Source: Pseudonocardia autotrophica (lineage in GTDB: Bacteria > Actinomycetota > Actinomycetes > Mycobacteriales > Pseudonocardiaceae). Taken from it: DNA of 64,000 bases. A model generated the notes under the pieces. That model saw nothing but the letters and a program-made list of their open reading frames with translations. It was not told the DNA's origin and did not search any database. The position numbers were made by a program, and so were the translations under genes. Location of the stretch: NCBI RefSeq assembly GCF_003945385.1, contig NZ_AP018920.1:310001-374000 (forward strand), read 5' to 3'. Position 1 is the stretch's first letter. Every line of letters starts with the position of its first letter. This document shows positions 57,306-64,000 of the stretch, piece by piece.

Positions 57306-58604
57306 ATGGCCGGAGAGTTCCGCGGCCCGCCCCCGCGTGGTGGTCCGCCGCCGCAGGGTGGCCGCCCGGGCAGTCCGGGCTGGGCGAACCAGCCGTCGCG
57401 CGGTCCCCGTCCGCTCCCCGGGCAGGGCGGGCGCCCGATGCCGCCGCCGTCGCCACCGCAGCAGCCCCGGCAGTCACCGCCGGCACGCGGTCGTGGCCCG
57501 CTGCGCTCGCCGCCGCCCGGGCGGACGTCCCGGTCCGGTGCGCCGCCGCGCGGCACCGCGATGCCCCGCCCGGCCGGGCCCGCCGGCCCGGGACCGGGCG
57601 TGCATCCGGCCTCGCTGGCCCCGCGGGACGGCCGGATCACCAAGGGCCCGACGATGCCGGACTGGCGGCGGATGCGCGGGGGGATGCGCGGCCGCTGGAA
57701 GGCCGTCCTGGTCGTGCTGCTGGTCGCGTTCGTCGGCTTCGGCGTCTACCTGGACCAGAACATGACCCGGGTCGAGGCGCTCCCCGCGGAGAGCGCGGGC
57801 GCCGGATCCGGCACGAACTACCTGATCGTCGGTTCGGACAGCCGCGAGGGCCTCTCCGCAGAGGACGAGGAGCGCCTGGCGACCGGCGACGCGGCGGGCC
57901 AGCGCACCGACACGATCATGCTGCTGCACAGCGGACGGTCCGGCGACGTGCTGATCTCGCTGCCGCGCGACTCCTACGTCCCGATCCCCGGCCGCGGCAG
58001 CAACAAGATCAACGCCGCGTTCGCGTTCGGTGGCGCGCCACTGCTCGTGCAGACCGTCGAGCAGGCCACCGGCCTGAAGATCGACCACTACGTGGAGGTC
58101 GGGTTCGGCGGCTTCGTCGGCGCGGTGGACGCCGTCGGCGGGGTCGAGATGTGCGTCGACGAGGCGATGAACGACCCGCTCGCCGGACTGGACATCGAGG
58201 CGGGCTGCCAGGACATGGACGGCCAGACCGCGCTCGGCTACGTCCGGACCAGGGCGACGCCCGGCTCGGACTTCGACCGGGTGCAGCGGCAGCGCGAGTT
58301 CCTGTCCGCGCTGCTGAGCCAGGCGACCAGCCCGTTGACGCTGCTCAATCCGTTCCGCACGATCCCGCTGGCGTCGGCGATCACCGACACGATCACAGTC
58401 GACGACTCGGACCGGCTGTGGAACGTGGCCGGCCTGGCCTGGGCGATGCGCGGCGCGTCCGGCAGCAACGGGGTGCAGACGACGGTGCCGATCGGTGGCA
58501 GCGCCGGCGGCTCGAACCTGCGCTGGGACCGGGAGCGGGCCTCGGCGCTGTTCGGAGCGCTGCAGAACGACCAGCGCCCGCCGGAGTCGAGCTTCGGCCC
58601 CTGA
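57306..58604 (+). CDS. LytR-CpsA-Psr (LCP) family cell-wall ligase
   Basis: 432-aa membrane protein. Pro/Arg/Gly-rich cytoplasmic N-terminus (~130 residues), one helix (WKAVLVVLLVAFVGFGVYL), then an LCP domain with SGTNYLIVGSDSREGL, QRTDTIMLLHSGRSGDVLISLPRDSYVPIPG, KINAAFAFGG and ALGYVRTRATPGSDFDRVQRQREFL. The Arg/Asp pyrophosphate-binding residues are present. LCP proteins transfer polyprenyl-linked polymers such as arabinogalactan or wall glycans to peptidoglycan. Start ATG 57306 with GGAG. Confidence 0.92.
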   Translation: MAGEFRGPPPRGGPPPQGGRPGSPGWANQPSRGPRPLPGQGGRPMPPPSPPQQPRQSPPARGRGPLRSPPPGRTSRSGAPPRGTAMPRPAGPAGPGPGVHPASLAPRDGRITKGPTMPDWRRMRGGMRGRWKAVLVVLLVAFVGFGVYLDQNMTRVEALPAESAGAGSGTNYLIVGSDSREGLSAEDEERLATGDAAGQRTDTIMLLHSGRSGDVLISLPRDSYVPIPGRGSNKINAAFAFGGAPLLVQTVEQATGLKIDHYVEVGFGGFVGAVDAVGGVEMCVDEAMNDPLAGLDIEAGCQDMDGQTALGYVRTRATPGSDFDRVQRQREFLSALLSQATSPLTLLNPFRTIPLASAITDTITVDDSDRLWNVAGLAWAMRGASGSNGVQTTVPIGGSAGGSNLRWDRERASALFGALQNDQRPPESSFGP

Positions 58605-58606
58605 GC

Positions 58607-59842
58607 TCAGGCCGTCCGGCGGCCGGCGCGGCGGCGGGTGCTGGGCTTCGCGTCGTCGGTGCCGGTCGCGGCGGGCTCGTCCTTCTCCGTGGACGTGCTG
58701 CGGGACCGGCCGCCCGATGCGGTCTTCCGGCCGGACGAGCCGGAGCCCGATGCGCTCTCCGATCCGGTGCCGGATCGGCGGCTCCGGGTGCTCCCGGTCT
58801 TCGCCCCGGCCGCCGTTCCGGACTTGGTTCCCGAGGCAGATCCGGACTTCGCTCCGGAGGTAGATGCGGTCTTCGAGCCCGACCTCGTCCCGGTCTTCGA
58901 GGCCGTCTTCGTTCCGGACTTCGCCCCGGTCGTCGTCCCGGAGTCGTCCGAGGCGTCGTCGGCCCCGCCGGTGTCGGATTCGGCGGTGTCGGCGGCCTCG
59001 GGGGTGTCACCGGCTCCGGACTCGCCGGACTCGCCGGATCCTGAGTCAGCCTTCCCGCTGGACGACCGGGCGGCGTCCACGCTGGCCTGCAGTGCGGAGA
59101 GCAGGTCGCTCATCGAGTCGGGGCCGTCGGCGGAGCGTTCCGCGGCGGGGGCCGGGCGGGCGTCGCCGTCGGAGCGCTTCGTGTCGATCAGGTCGACCAT
59201 CGCGTCCCGGTACTCGTCGTGGAACTCGGCCGGGTCGAAGTCAGCGCCCATGCTCTCCACCAGCGAGGCCGCCATCTGCAGCTCCTGCGGGCGCAGCTCG
59301 ACGTCGGTCTCCAGCACGTCGAAGTCGGGTTCGCGCACCTCGTCGGTCCAGATCAGGGTCTGCAGCACGATCACCTTGCCGCGCACCCGGAGCAGCGCCA
59401 GCGTCTCGCGCTGGCGCAGCGCGACCTTCACCACGGCGGTCCGGTCGGTCTCGTTGAGCGCCTCGCGCAGCAGCGCGTAGGGCTTCGCGGCCTTCGTCTC
59501 CGGTTCGAGGTAGTAGGTCTTGTCGAACAACATCGGGTCGATCTGGTCGTTCGGCACGAACTCGACCACGTCGATCTCGTGGCCGGTGGACACCGGCAGC
59601 GAGGCCAGGTCGTTCTCGTCGAGGGTGATCAGCTCACCCTCGGGGGTCTCGAAGCCCTTGACGATGTCGGCATAGGACACCTCCTCGCCGCACACCTCGC
59701 AGGTCCGCTTGTAGCGGATCCGGCCGCCGTCCTCACCGTGTACCTGGTGGAAACGTACGTCGTGGTTGGACGTCGCCGAGTAGACCTTGATCGGGACGCT
59801 GACCAGGCCGAACGACACGGCCCCGCTCCAGATGGCACGCAC
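58607..59842 (-). CDS. ku: Ku protein (non-homologous end joining)
   Basis: 411-aa protein. The Ku core (MRAIWSGAVSFGLVSVPIKVYSAT, FHQVHGEDGGRIRYKRTCEVCGEEV, FDKTYYLEPE, YALLREAL) fills about residues 1-255 and forms a DNA-end-binding ring. The remaining ~155 residues are a Ser/Thr/Gly/Ala/Lys tail with near-repeats of SGTKTAS-type units and a basic end RRRAGRRTA, likely to contact DNA or LigD. Divergent from an ATP-dependent ligase, a classic NHEJ pair; converges with the LCP gene two bases apart. Confidence 0.95.
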   Translation of the reverse strand: MRAIWSGAVSFGLVSVPIKVYSATSNHDVRFHQVHGEDGGRIRYKRTCEVCGEEVSYADIVKGFETPEGELITLDENDLASLPVSTGHEIDVVEFVPNDQIDPMLFDKTYYLEPETKAAKPYALLREALNETDRTAVVKVALRQRETLALLRVRGKVIVLQTLIWTDEVREPDFDVLETDVELRPQELQMAASLVESMGADFDPAEFHDEYRDAMVDLIDTKRSDGDARPAPAAERSADGPDSMSDLLSALQASVDAARSSSGKADSGSGESGESGAGDTPEAADTAESDTGGADDASDDSGTTTGAKSGTKTASKTGTRSGSKTASTSGAKSGSASGTKSGTAAGAKTGSTRSRRSGTGSESASGSGSSGRKTASGGRSRSTSTEKDEPAATGTDDAKPSTRRRAGRRTA

Positions 59843-59886
59843 TGGCTCATCCCCCTCGTCCCGGCGTTCGGTGACAGCATGACGGT

Positions 59887-60837
59887 GTGTTGCCCATGCT
59901 CGCCACCCCCGGAACCCTCCCGACCGGGCCGGGATGGTCGTTCGAGGTCAAATGGGACGGCATGCGCGTGCTGGCGACGGTCACCGAGGGTGGCCCCGGT
60001 GGCGCAGCGCCCGTTCTGCAACTGCGTACCCGTTCCGGGCGCGACGTCACCCCCAACTTTCCCGAGCTGGCCGGGCTGCTGGAGCTGGCGCCGGACGTCG
60101 TACTGGACGGCGAGGTCGTGCTGCTCGACGACGGCGTCCCCAGCTTCGCCGCGCTCGCGCACCGTATGCAGGGGGTGGTGGGGCCGGCCGCCGCGCAGCG
60201 CCGCCCGGTGACGTTCATGGTGTTCGACGTGCTGCGGCTCTACGGGGTGCCGCTGCTCGACCGTCCGCTGGCCGAGCGCCGCGCGACGCTGGACCGGCTG
60301 GCCCCGGCGCGCATCGCGCACGTCGAGATGTCCCCGCTGTACCCGGACGGCGCCGCGCTGCTGGCGGTCACCGCCCAGCGCGGGCTGGAGGGCGTCGTCG
60401 CGAAGAAGGAGACGTCGGTGTACCGGCCGGGGCGGCGCAGCCCGGACTGGGTGAAGGTCGCCCACCGGCACTCGCAGAGCTGCCTGGTCGGCGGCTGGCG
60501 GCCGGAGCGGTCCGGCGCGGACCGGATCGGTGCACTGCTGCTCGGCGTGCCCGGGCCGGACGGACTGGAGTTCGCCGGACGCGTCGGGTCCGGTCTCGCC
60601 GGGACCGCGGTGCAGCAGGTGCTCGCCGAGCGGCTCGGGCCGCTGGAGTCCGCGACGTCCCCGTTCGCGACGGCGATCCCGCGGGCGGACGCGACCGGGG
60701 CCCGATGGTGCACCCCGTCGGTCGTCGTCGAGGTGGCGCACCTGGGGCGGACGCAGGCGGGGCGGCTGCGGCAACCGGTGTTCCGCGGGGTGCGCGACGA
60801 CGTCGGCCCGGCCGAGGTGCGCCGCGAGCCCGGATGA
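59887..60837 (+). CDS. ATP-dependent DNA ligase, LigD-type ligase domain alone
   Basis: 316-aa ligase. Motif I FEVKWDGMRVLA carries the adenylated Lys (about residue 22); motif III TFMVFDVLRLYG; motif IV LEGVVAKKETSVYRPG; motif V WVKVAHRHSQSCLVGG; the OB domain ends FRGVRDDVGPAEV. It holds the ligase domain only, without the polymerase and nuclease domains of LigD. GTG start 44 bases from the divergent Ku gene. Confidence 0.9.
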   Translation: MLPMLATPGTLPTGPGWSFEVKWDGMRVLATVTEGGPGGAAPVLQLRTRSGRDVTPNFPELAGLLELAPDVVLDGEVVLLDDGVPSFAALAHRMQGVVGPAAAQRRPVTFMVFDVLRLYGVPLLDRPLAERRATLDRLAPARIAHVEMSPLYPDGAALLAVTAQRGLEGVVAKKETSVYRPGRRSPDWVKVAHRHSQSCLVGGWRPERSGADRIGALLLGVPGPDGLEFAGRVGSGLAGTAVQQVLAERLGPLESATSPFATAIPRADATGARWCTPSVVVEVAHLGRTQAGRLRQPVFRGVRDDVGPAEVRREPG

Positions 60838-60922
60838 TGACACGATCACCACGCTTCTGCGCACGCGGTGCGGCGGTGTGGAATGACAGTCCCGCGGCGT
60901 CGATCCCGAGGCGGAGGTGTGC

Positions 60923-61531
60923 ATGGCGATCATGCTCAGTTGGCGTTCCGAGCCGGACACGCACGGTGCGGACGGGCTCGAGTCCGCCCGGATCACGACG
61001 TCCGGCGGTGGTTTCCGGGCGGTCGGGCGGTTGATCCGCGGCACCCGGGACGTCTCGGGCGGCGTGCTGACCGCGTCGTACCGGCTGGTCGTGGCCGGTG
61101 ACGGCACGCTGTCCCGGCTCGCGGTGGACGTCGCGACCGCCGGTGGCGAGCAGCAGCTGACGATCAGCCGCAGCACCGACGGCGTCTGGCTGGTCGACGA
61201 CGGCTCCGGCGGCACCCGCGGCGAGTTCCACGGCGCCCGCGACGTCGACCTCGCGTTCAGCCCGGTGTTCAACGCGCTGCCGATCCGGCGGCTCGGGCTG
61301 CACCGGGACAAGGGCGAGCACGTCGTCCCGGTGGTCTTCGTGGACCTCCCCACGCTGCGGGTGGAGGCCACCGAGCAGACCTACCGCACGGTGCGGGCCG
61401 GCACCGGTTCCGATCCGGCGGTCGTCGGGTTCGAGGCGGGCGAGGTGACGGCGGAGCTGACCGTCGACGCCGACGGTTTCGTCCTCGGGTACCCGGGCCT
61501 CGCCACCCGCACGGAGCTGACCGCAGGCTGA
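60923..61531 (+). CDS. putative glycolipid-binding protein (DUF1089)
   Basis: 202-aa beta-rich protein. LSWRSEPDTHGADGLESARIT, GVWLVDDGSGGTRGEFHGARDVDLAFSPVFNALPIRRLGL and VVFVDLPTLRVEATEQTYR are DUF1089 features. Related proteins are described as glycolipid-binding. ATG 60923 has GGAGG five bases upstream; a GTG at 60917 is less likely. Role in this organism unknown. Confidence 0.82.
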   Translation: MAIMLSWRSEPDTHGADGLESARITTSGGGFRAVGRLIRGTRDVSGGVLTASYRLVVAGDGTLSRLAVDVATAGGEQQLTISRSTDGVWLVDDGSGGTRGEFHGARDVDLAFSPVFNALPIRRLGLHRDKGEHVVPVVFVDLPTLRVEATEQTYRTVRAGTGSDPAVVGFEAGEVTAELTVDADGFVLGYPGLATRTELTAG

Positions 61532-61648
61532 GTGCCGGCCGGGCTGTCTCGCCGGGCTCGCTCCCTGCTCGCGATGCTGTTGCCGCGGCCGCTTCGCAGG
61601 GCTGCTCGCGGGGCTGTCCCGGCGCTGCCCCGGTGCTGTTCCGGGGGG

Positions 61649-62596
61649 CTACTTCCAGGGCTCGACGACGTCGCCGCGGCGCCCCAGCTCGCGCAGCTCG
61701 GCCAGCACCGCCGACGGGTCCCCGTCCAGCGACACCGGCAGCTCCAGCGGTTCGCGGGTCGAGGCCCAGCGCATCCGCGCCTCGTGCCCGGACCGCACGG
61801 TCGCGGCGAGCCCACCGGTGGACGCCAGCGCGCCGCGCATCGCGCCGAGCCTGCCCAGCGCGTCGTCGACCGCGGCGAGCAGCGAGGCCCGGTTGCCCTC
61901 GCACATCGCCAGCACCAGCTCCGGACGCGTCCCGGCGACCCGGGTCCCGTCGGCGAACGAGCTCGCGGACAGCGCCAGCGCCAGATCGTCACCCTGATCG
62001 CCTGCCCCGACCGAGGCGAGCACGGCCGCGAACAGGTGCGGCAGGTGCGAGATCCGGGCGACCGCGATGTCGTGCTCGTCGACCGCGGCCGGGACCACCC
62101 GCGAACCGCAGGCCCAGGCCAGCTCGGCGACGTCGCGCCAGACACCGAGGTCCAGGCCGTCGTCCGCGGCGACCACCCAGGCGGCCTCGTCGAACAGGTC
62201 CGGATCGCCTGCCGCCCAGCCGGACTCCGCGGTCCCCGCCATCGGGTGACCGCCCACGTAGCGGGTGCGGGGCGCGAACTCGGCGACGGCGTCGGCGACC
62301 GCGACCTTCACGCTGACCGCGTCGGTGAGCCGGCAGGTCGGGGCGATCGCGTCGATCCTGCGCAGCACCGGTTCGAGCGCGGTCAACGGGACCGCGACGA
62401 CGACCAGCGCGTCGGCATCGGCCGCCCGGGACAGCGCGGCGTCGGCGTCGGTGGTGACGTCGAAGCCGTCCGCGACGGCCGCCGCGGCGGTGGCCTCGGA
62501 GGCCGCGGTGCCCCAGACGTCGCGACCGGCGCGCGCCGCGGCGCGCATCAGCGACCCGCCGATCAGTCCGGTCCCCAGCACGCACACCGCTCGCAT
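61649..62596 (-). CDS. tyrA: prephenate dehydrogenase
   Basis: 315-aa enzyme of tyrosine synthesis. N-terminal Rossmann loop VCVLGTGLIGGSLMRAA, ADALVVVAVPL, DAVSVKVAVAD, the substrate-site VGGHPMAGTAESGW (His/Arg pair) and HDIAVARISHLPHLFAAVLA are typical. No ACT domain follows. It lies beside trp-unrelated genes, with the ASCH-like gene upstream in the same orientation. The 117-base gap on its 3' side shows repeated GGGCTG/GGGGCT stretches but no clear terminator. Confidence 0.92.
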   Translation of the reverse strand: MRAVCVLGTGLIGGSLMRAAARAGRDVWGTAASEATAAAAVADGFDVTTDADAALSRAADADALVVVAVPLTALEPVLRRIDAIAPTCRLTDAVSVKVAVADAVAEFAPRTRYVGGHPMAGTAESGWAAGDPDLFDEAAWVVAADDGLDLGVWRDVAELAWACGSRVVPAAVDEHDIAVARISHLPHLFAAVLASVGAGDQGDDLALALSASSFADGTRVAGTRPELVLAMCEGNRASLLAAVDDALGRLGAMRGALASTGGLAATVRSGHEARMRWASTREPLELPVSLDGDPSAVLAELRELGRRGDVVEPWK

Positions 62597-62677
62597 GCCG
62601 ACCGAGCGTAGTGACCCGCACCGCCGTCGCTCTGTGCACCTCGGCGCAGCGTGCCGGCGTCCCAGCCGGGGCGCCGC

Positions 62678-63325
62678 TCACCCCGCCCCGGCGTCCGCCG
62701 ATCCGGGGCCGGTCGCCTCGCCCGGGGCAGTGGATCGGTGAGTGGAGCGGTCCCCGGTGTCCCGGTAGGCGACGCCGCGCGGGGAGAGCCGGTAACCGAC
62801 CTCCAGGCTCTCGGTGAGTCCCAGGTTCTTCAGCTTGCGCACGTCGAGCTTGAACGGGTCGCGCTCGCGCCCCAGCAGGTCCGCCAGCTCGGCGGCCCGA
62901 CGGCCCGGGTGCTCCGCGATCACGTGCAAGGTGGCGCGGGTCCACGGCCCGCTCCGGCTCGCCCGGTCGAGCCGGTCCAGGCGGGCGGTGATCGCGGCCC
63001 GGTCGTCGCCGGAGAGCACGTCGTCGCGGGACAGGGCGGTGCGCGGGTCGGGTCCGCCCGGGCGCAGGTCGATCCGGAAGACGGGGTCCGCGGCGGTCCC
63101 GCGGAACGCCCGGCGGAGCGCGTCGGCCGAGGCGGCCCCGGCAGCGACGGCGTCCGCGTCGGTGATCGTCGCCGGGTCGATCTCGGTCACCGCGACGATC
63201 GCGAGGACACCGGCCGCGGTGCGTTGCGTCGCCCCGGCCCGCACCCGGGGGCGGGCCCACCGCCGGTAGGCCCGGTCCACCGAGCCGTCGACGACGCCCC
63301 GGGCCACGGCCACCGGGACCATCAT
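62678..63325 (-). CDS. ASCH/PUA-like protein with C-terminal winged-helix segment
   Basis: 215-aa protein. The first ~105 residues (AYRRWARPRVRAGATQRTAAGVLAIVAVTEIDPATITDADAVAAG) match the ASCH-like beta barrel that often binds RNA. Residues about 115-200 (SGPWTRATLHVIAEHPGRRAAELADLLGRERDPFKLDVRKLKNLGLTES) look like a winged helix. ATG 63325 overlaps the amidase stop by four bases. Function not assigned. Confidence 0.7.
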   Translation of the reverse strand: MMVPVAVARGVVDGSVDRAYRRWARPRVRAGATQRTAAGVLAIVAVTEIDPATITDADAVAAGAASADALRRAFRGTAADPVFRIDLRPGGPDPRTALSRDDVLSGDDRAAITARLDRLDRASRSGPWTRATLHVIAEHPGRRAAELADLLGRERDPFKLDVRKLKNLGLTESLEVGYRLSPRGVAYRDTGDRSTHRSTAPGEATGPGSADAGAG

Positions 63326-64000
63326 CGGAGCGCCCGCTCGAGCGCACCGGCCAGCCCGAGCAGCTCGGCCTCGCCGACGGTCACCCCGACCAGCTGGATC
63401 CCCGCGGGCAGGCCCGGCACCGGCACCGGCAGGGCCACGACCGGGAGGTCGGTCAGGTTGAACGGCGAGGTCGTCTCCAGCAGCGACGGCCGCACCGCGA
63501 CGTCGCCGGCCGGGGTGGGCACGGTGTCCGCGCCGATCGGGGTGGCACGCAGCCGGGTGGTGGGGCAGACCAGCACGTCGGCGCGGCCGCGCAGGTGCTC
63601 CACCAGCGCCGACGCGAGCCGGCGACGGGCGCGGCGGGCGTCGACGTAGGTGTGGGCCGGGGCCTCCGCGTGCGGGGCGAGGCGCTGCGCGGTGGCGGTC
63701 TGGTACTCGTCGCGCCGCGTGGCGTACCAGTCCCGATGGGTCGCGTAGGCCTCCGCGCCGGTGATCACCGGATAGGTCGCGGCCAGCTCGGCGACCCCCG
63801 GTGTGTCCACCTCGGACACGGTGTGATCGAGGCCGGCCAGCGCGTCGGCGGCCGTCCGGACGGCGTCGGCGAGCACCGGTTCGTGCGGGCGCCACCAGCC
63901 GCCCCCGGCGATCCCGACCCGGACGGCGCCGGGATTGGCGGGGCCCGGCCCGCCCAGTGCCGCCCGGGCTACGGCCAGCGACGCGGCGTCCGTGGCCAGC
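63322..64000 (-). CDS. amidase (amidase signature family), C-terminal fragment
   Basis: About 226 C-terminal residues; the N-terminus, with the Ser-Ser-Lys triad, lies past the right edge. Visible: RVGIAGGGWWRPHEPVL, the long helical middle, LVCPTTRLRATPIG, SPFNLTDLPVVALPV and GIQLVGVTVGEAELLGLAGALE, the usual end of AtzF/GatA-like amidases. The target amide is unknown. Overlaps the ASCH-like gene (ATGA). Confidence 0.82.
   Translation of the reverse strand, partial: LATDAASLAVARAALGGPGPANPGAVRVGIAGGGWWRPHEPVLADAVRTAADALAGLDHTVSEVDTPGVAELAATYPVITGAEAYATHRDWYATRRDEYQTATAQRLAPHAEAPAHTYVDARRARRRLASALVEHLRGRADVLVCPTTRLRATPIGADTVPTPAGDVAVRPSLLETTSPFNLTDLPVVALPVPVPGLPAGIQLVGVTVGEAELLGLAGALERALR

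Noticed and set aside
62611..62817. Small plus-strand gene divergent from tyrA
   Set aside because: No ribosome binding site at the start, Pro/Arg-rich sequence, and it overlaps the end of the ASCH-like gene on the other strand.

Overview
This 64 kb window is uniformly GC-rich chromosomal DNA (about 72-75% GC by eye). It has GTG starts, 4-base ATGA/GTGA overlaps within operons, an Scr1/DUF397 regulator pair, a PknB-type kinase, an LCP protein, MenJ-type quinone reductase and a Ku/ligase pair. This points to a mycelial actinobacterium of the Pseudonocardiaceae type, most likely Pseudonocardia or a close relative; that genus call is inference from gene content. I saw no tRNA, rRNA, insertion sequence, prophage or CRISPR array.

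Layout. 1-2.3 kb: end of an NmrA-like gene, carbamate kinase and a cyanuric acid amidohydrolase/barbiturase-family enzyme (ring-opening N catabolism). 2.4-9.6 kb: APC permease, mscL, GntR regulator divergent from a CynX-type exporter, and trpBA with no trpC beside it. 9.9-16.3 kb: a tightly packed operon with a ferric-reductase/NOX-like flavocytochrome, DUF4142 protein, two exported proteins, a four-helix DUF6529 membrane protein and an exported Rieske protein. It reads as a trans-membrane redox chain.

16.8-34.3 kb is the centrepiece: two complete form I aerobic CO dehydrogenase loci placed back to back. Locus 1 (minus strand) is coxM-coxS-coxL, a CoxF/XdhC protein fused to a YHS metal-binding domain, a CoxD-like MoxR ATPase and a CoxE-like VWA protein. 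Locus 2 (plus strand) is a small ORF, coxM-coxS-coxL-coxG and five tiny single-pass membrane proteins. A convergent minus-strand operon supplies a second MoxR/VWA pair plus three small unassigned proteins, and a LysR regulator follows. Both CoxL proteins carry the form I AYxCSFR active-site loop. An 18-bp palindrome lies between the two diverging coxM genes.

34.4-64 kb: alpha/beta hydrolase; CGNR regulator divergent from an EamA exporter with a readable promoter/operator; Scr1-like HTH with DUF397; orphan PTS EIIB/EIIA; DsbA-like thiol protein divergent from a copper P-type ATPase; a four-carbon acid-sugar operon (dehydrogenase, GntP permease, OtnK, OtnC) under a divergent DeoR regulator; ArsR-type regulator with SRPBCC protein; CopD-CtaG fusion; Ser/Thr kinase; hydrolase; MenJ-like reductase; PH-domain protein; nucleoside phosphorylase; LCP protein; Ku and a stand-alone ATP-dependent ligase (NHEJ); glycolipid-binding protein; prephenate dehydrogenase; an ASCH-like protein and a truncated amidase.

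Intergenic structure is rich. A recurring palindrome with core CGCTCACCTGGTGAGCG appears at four places in two convergent intergenic regions, several long perfect stem-loops look like terminators, and two related leader-like segments flank the redox operon.
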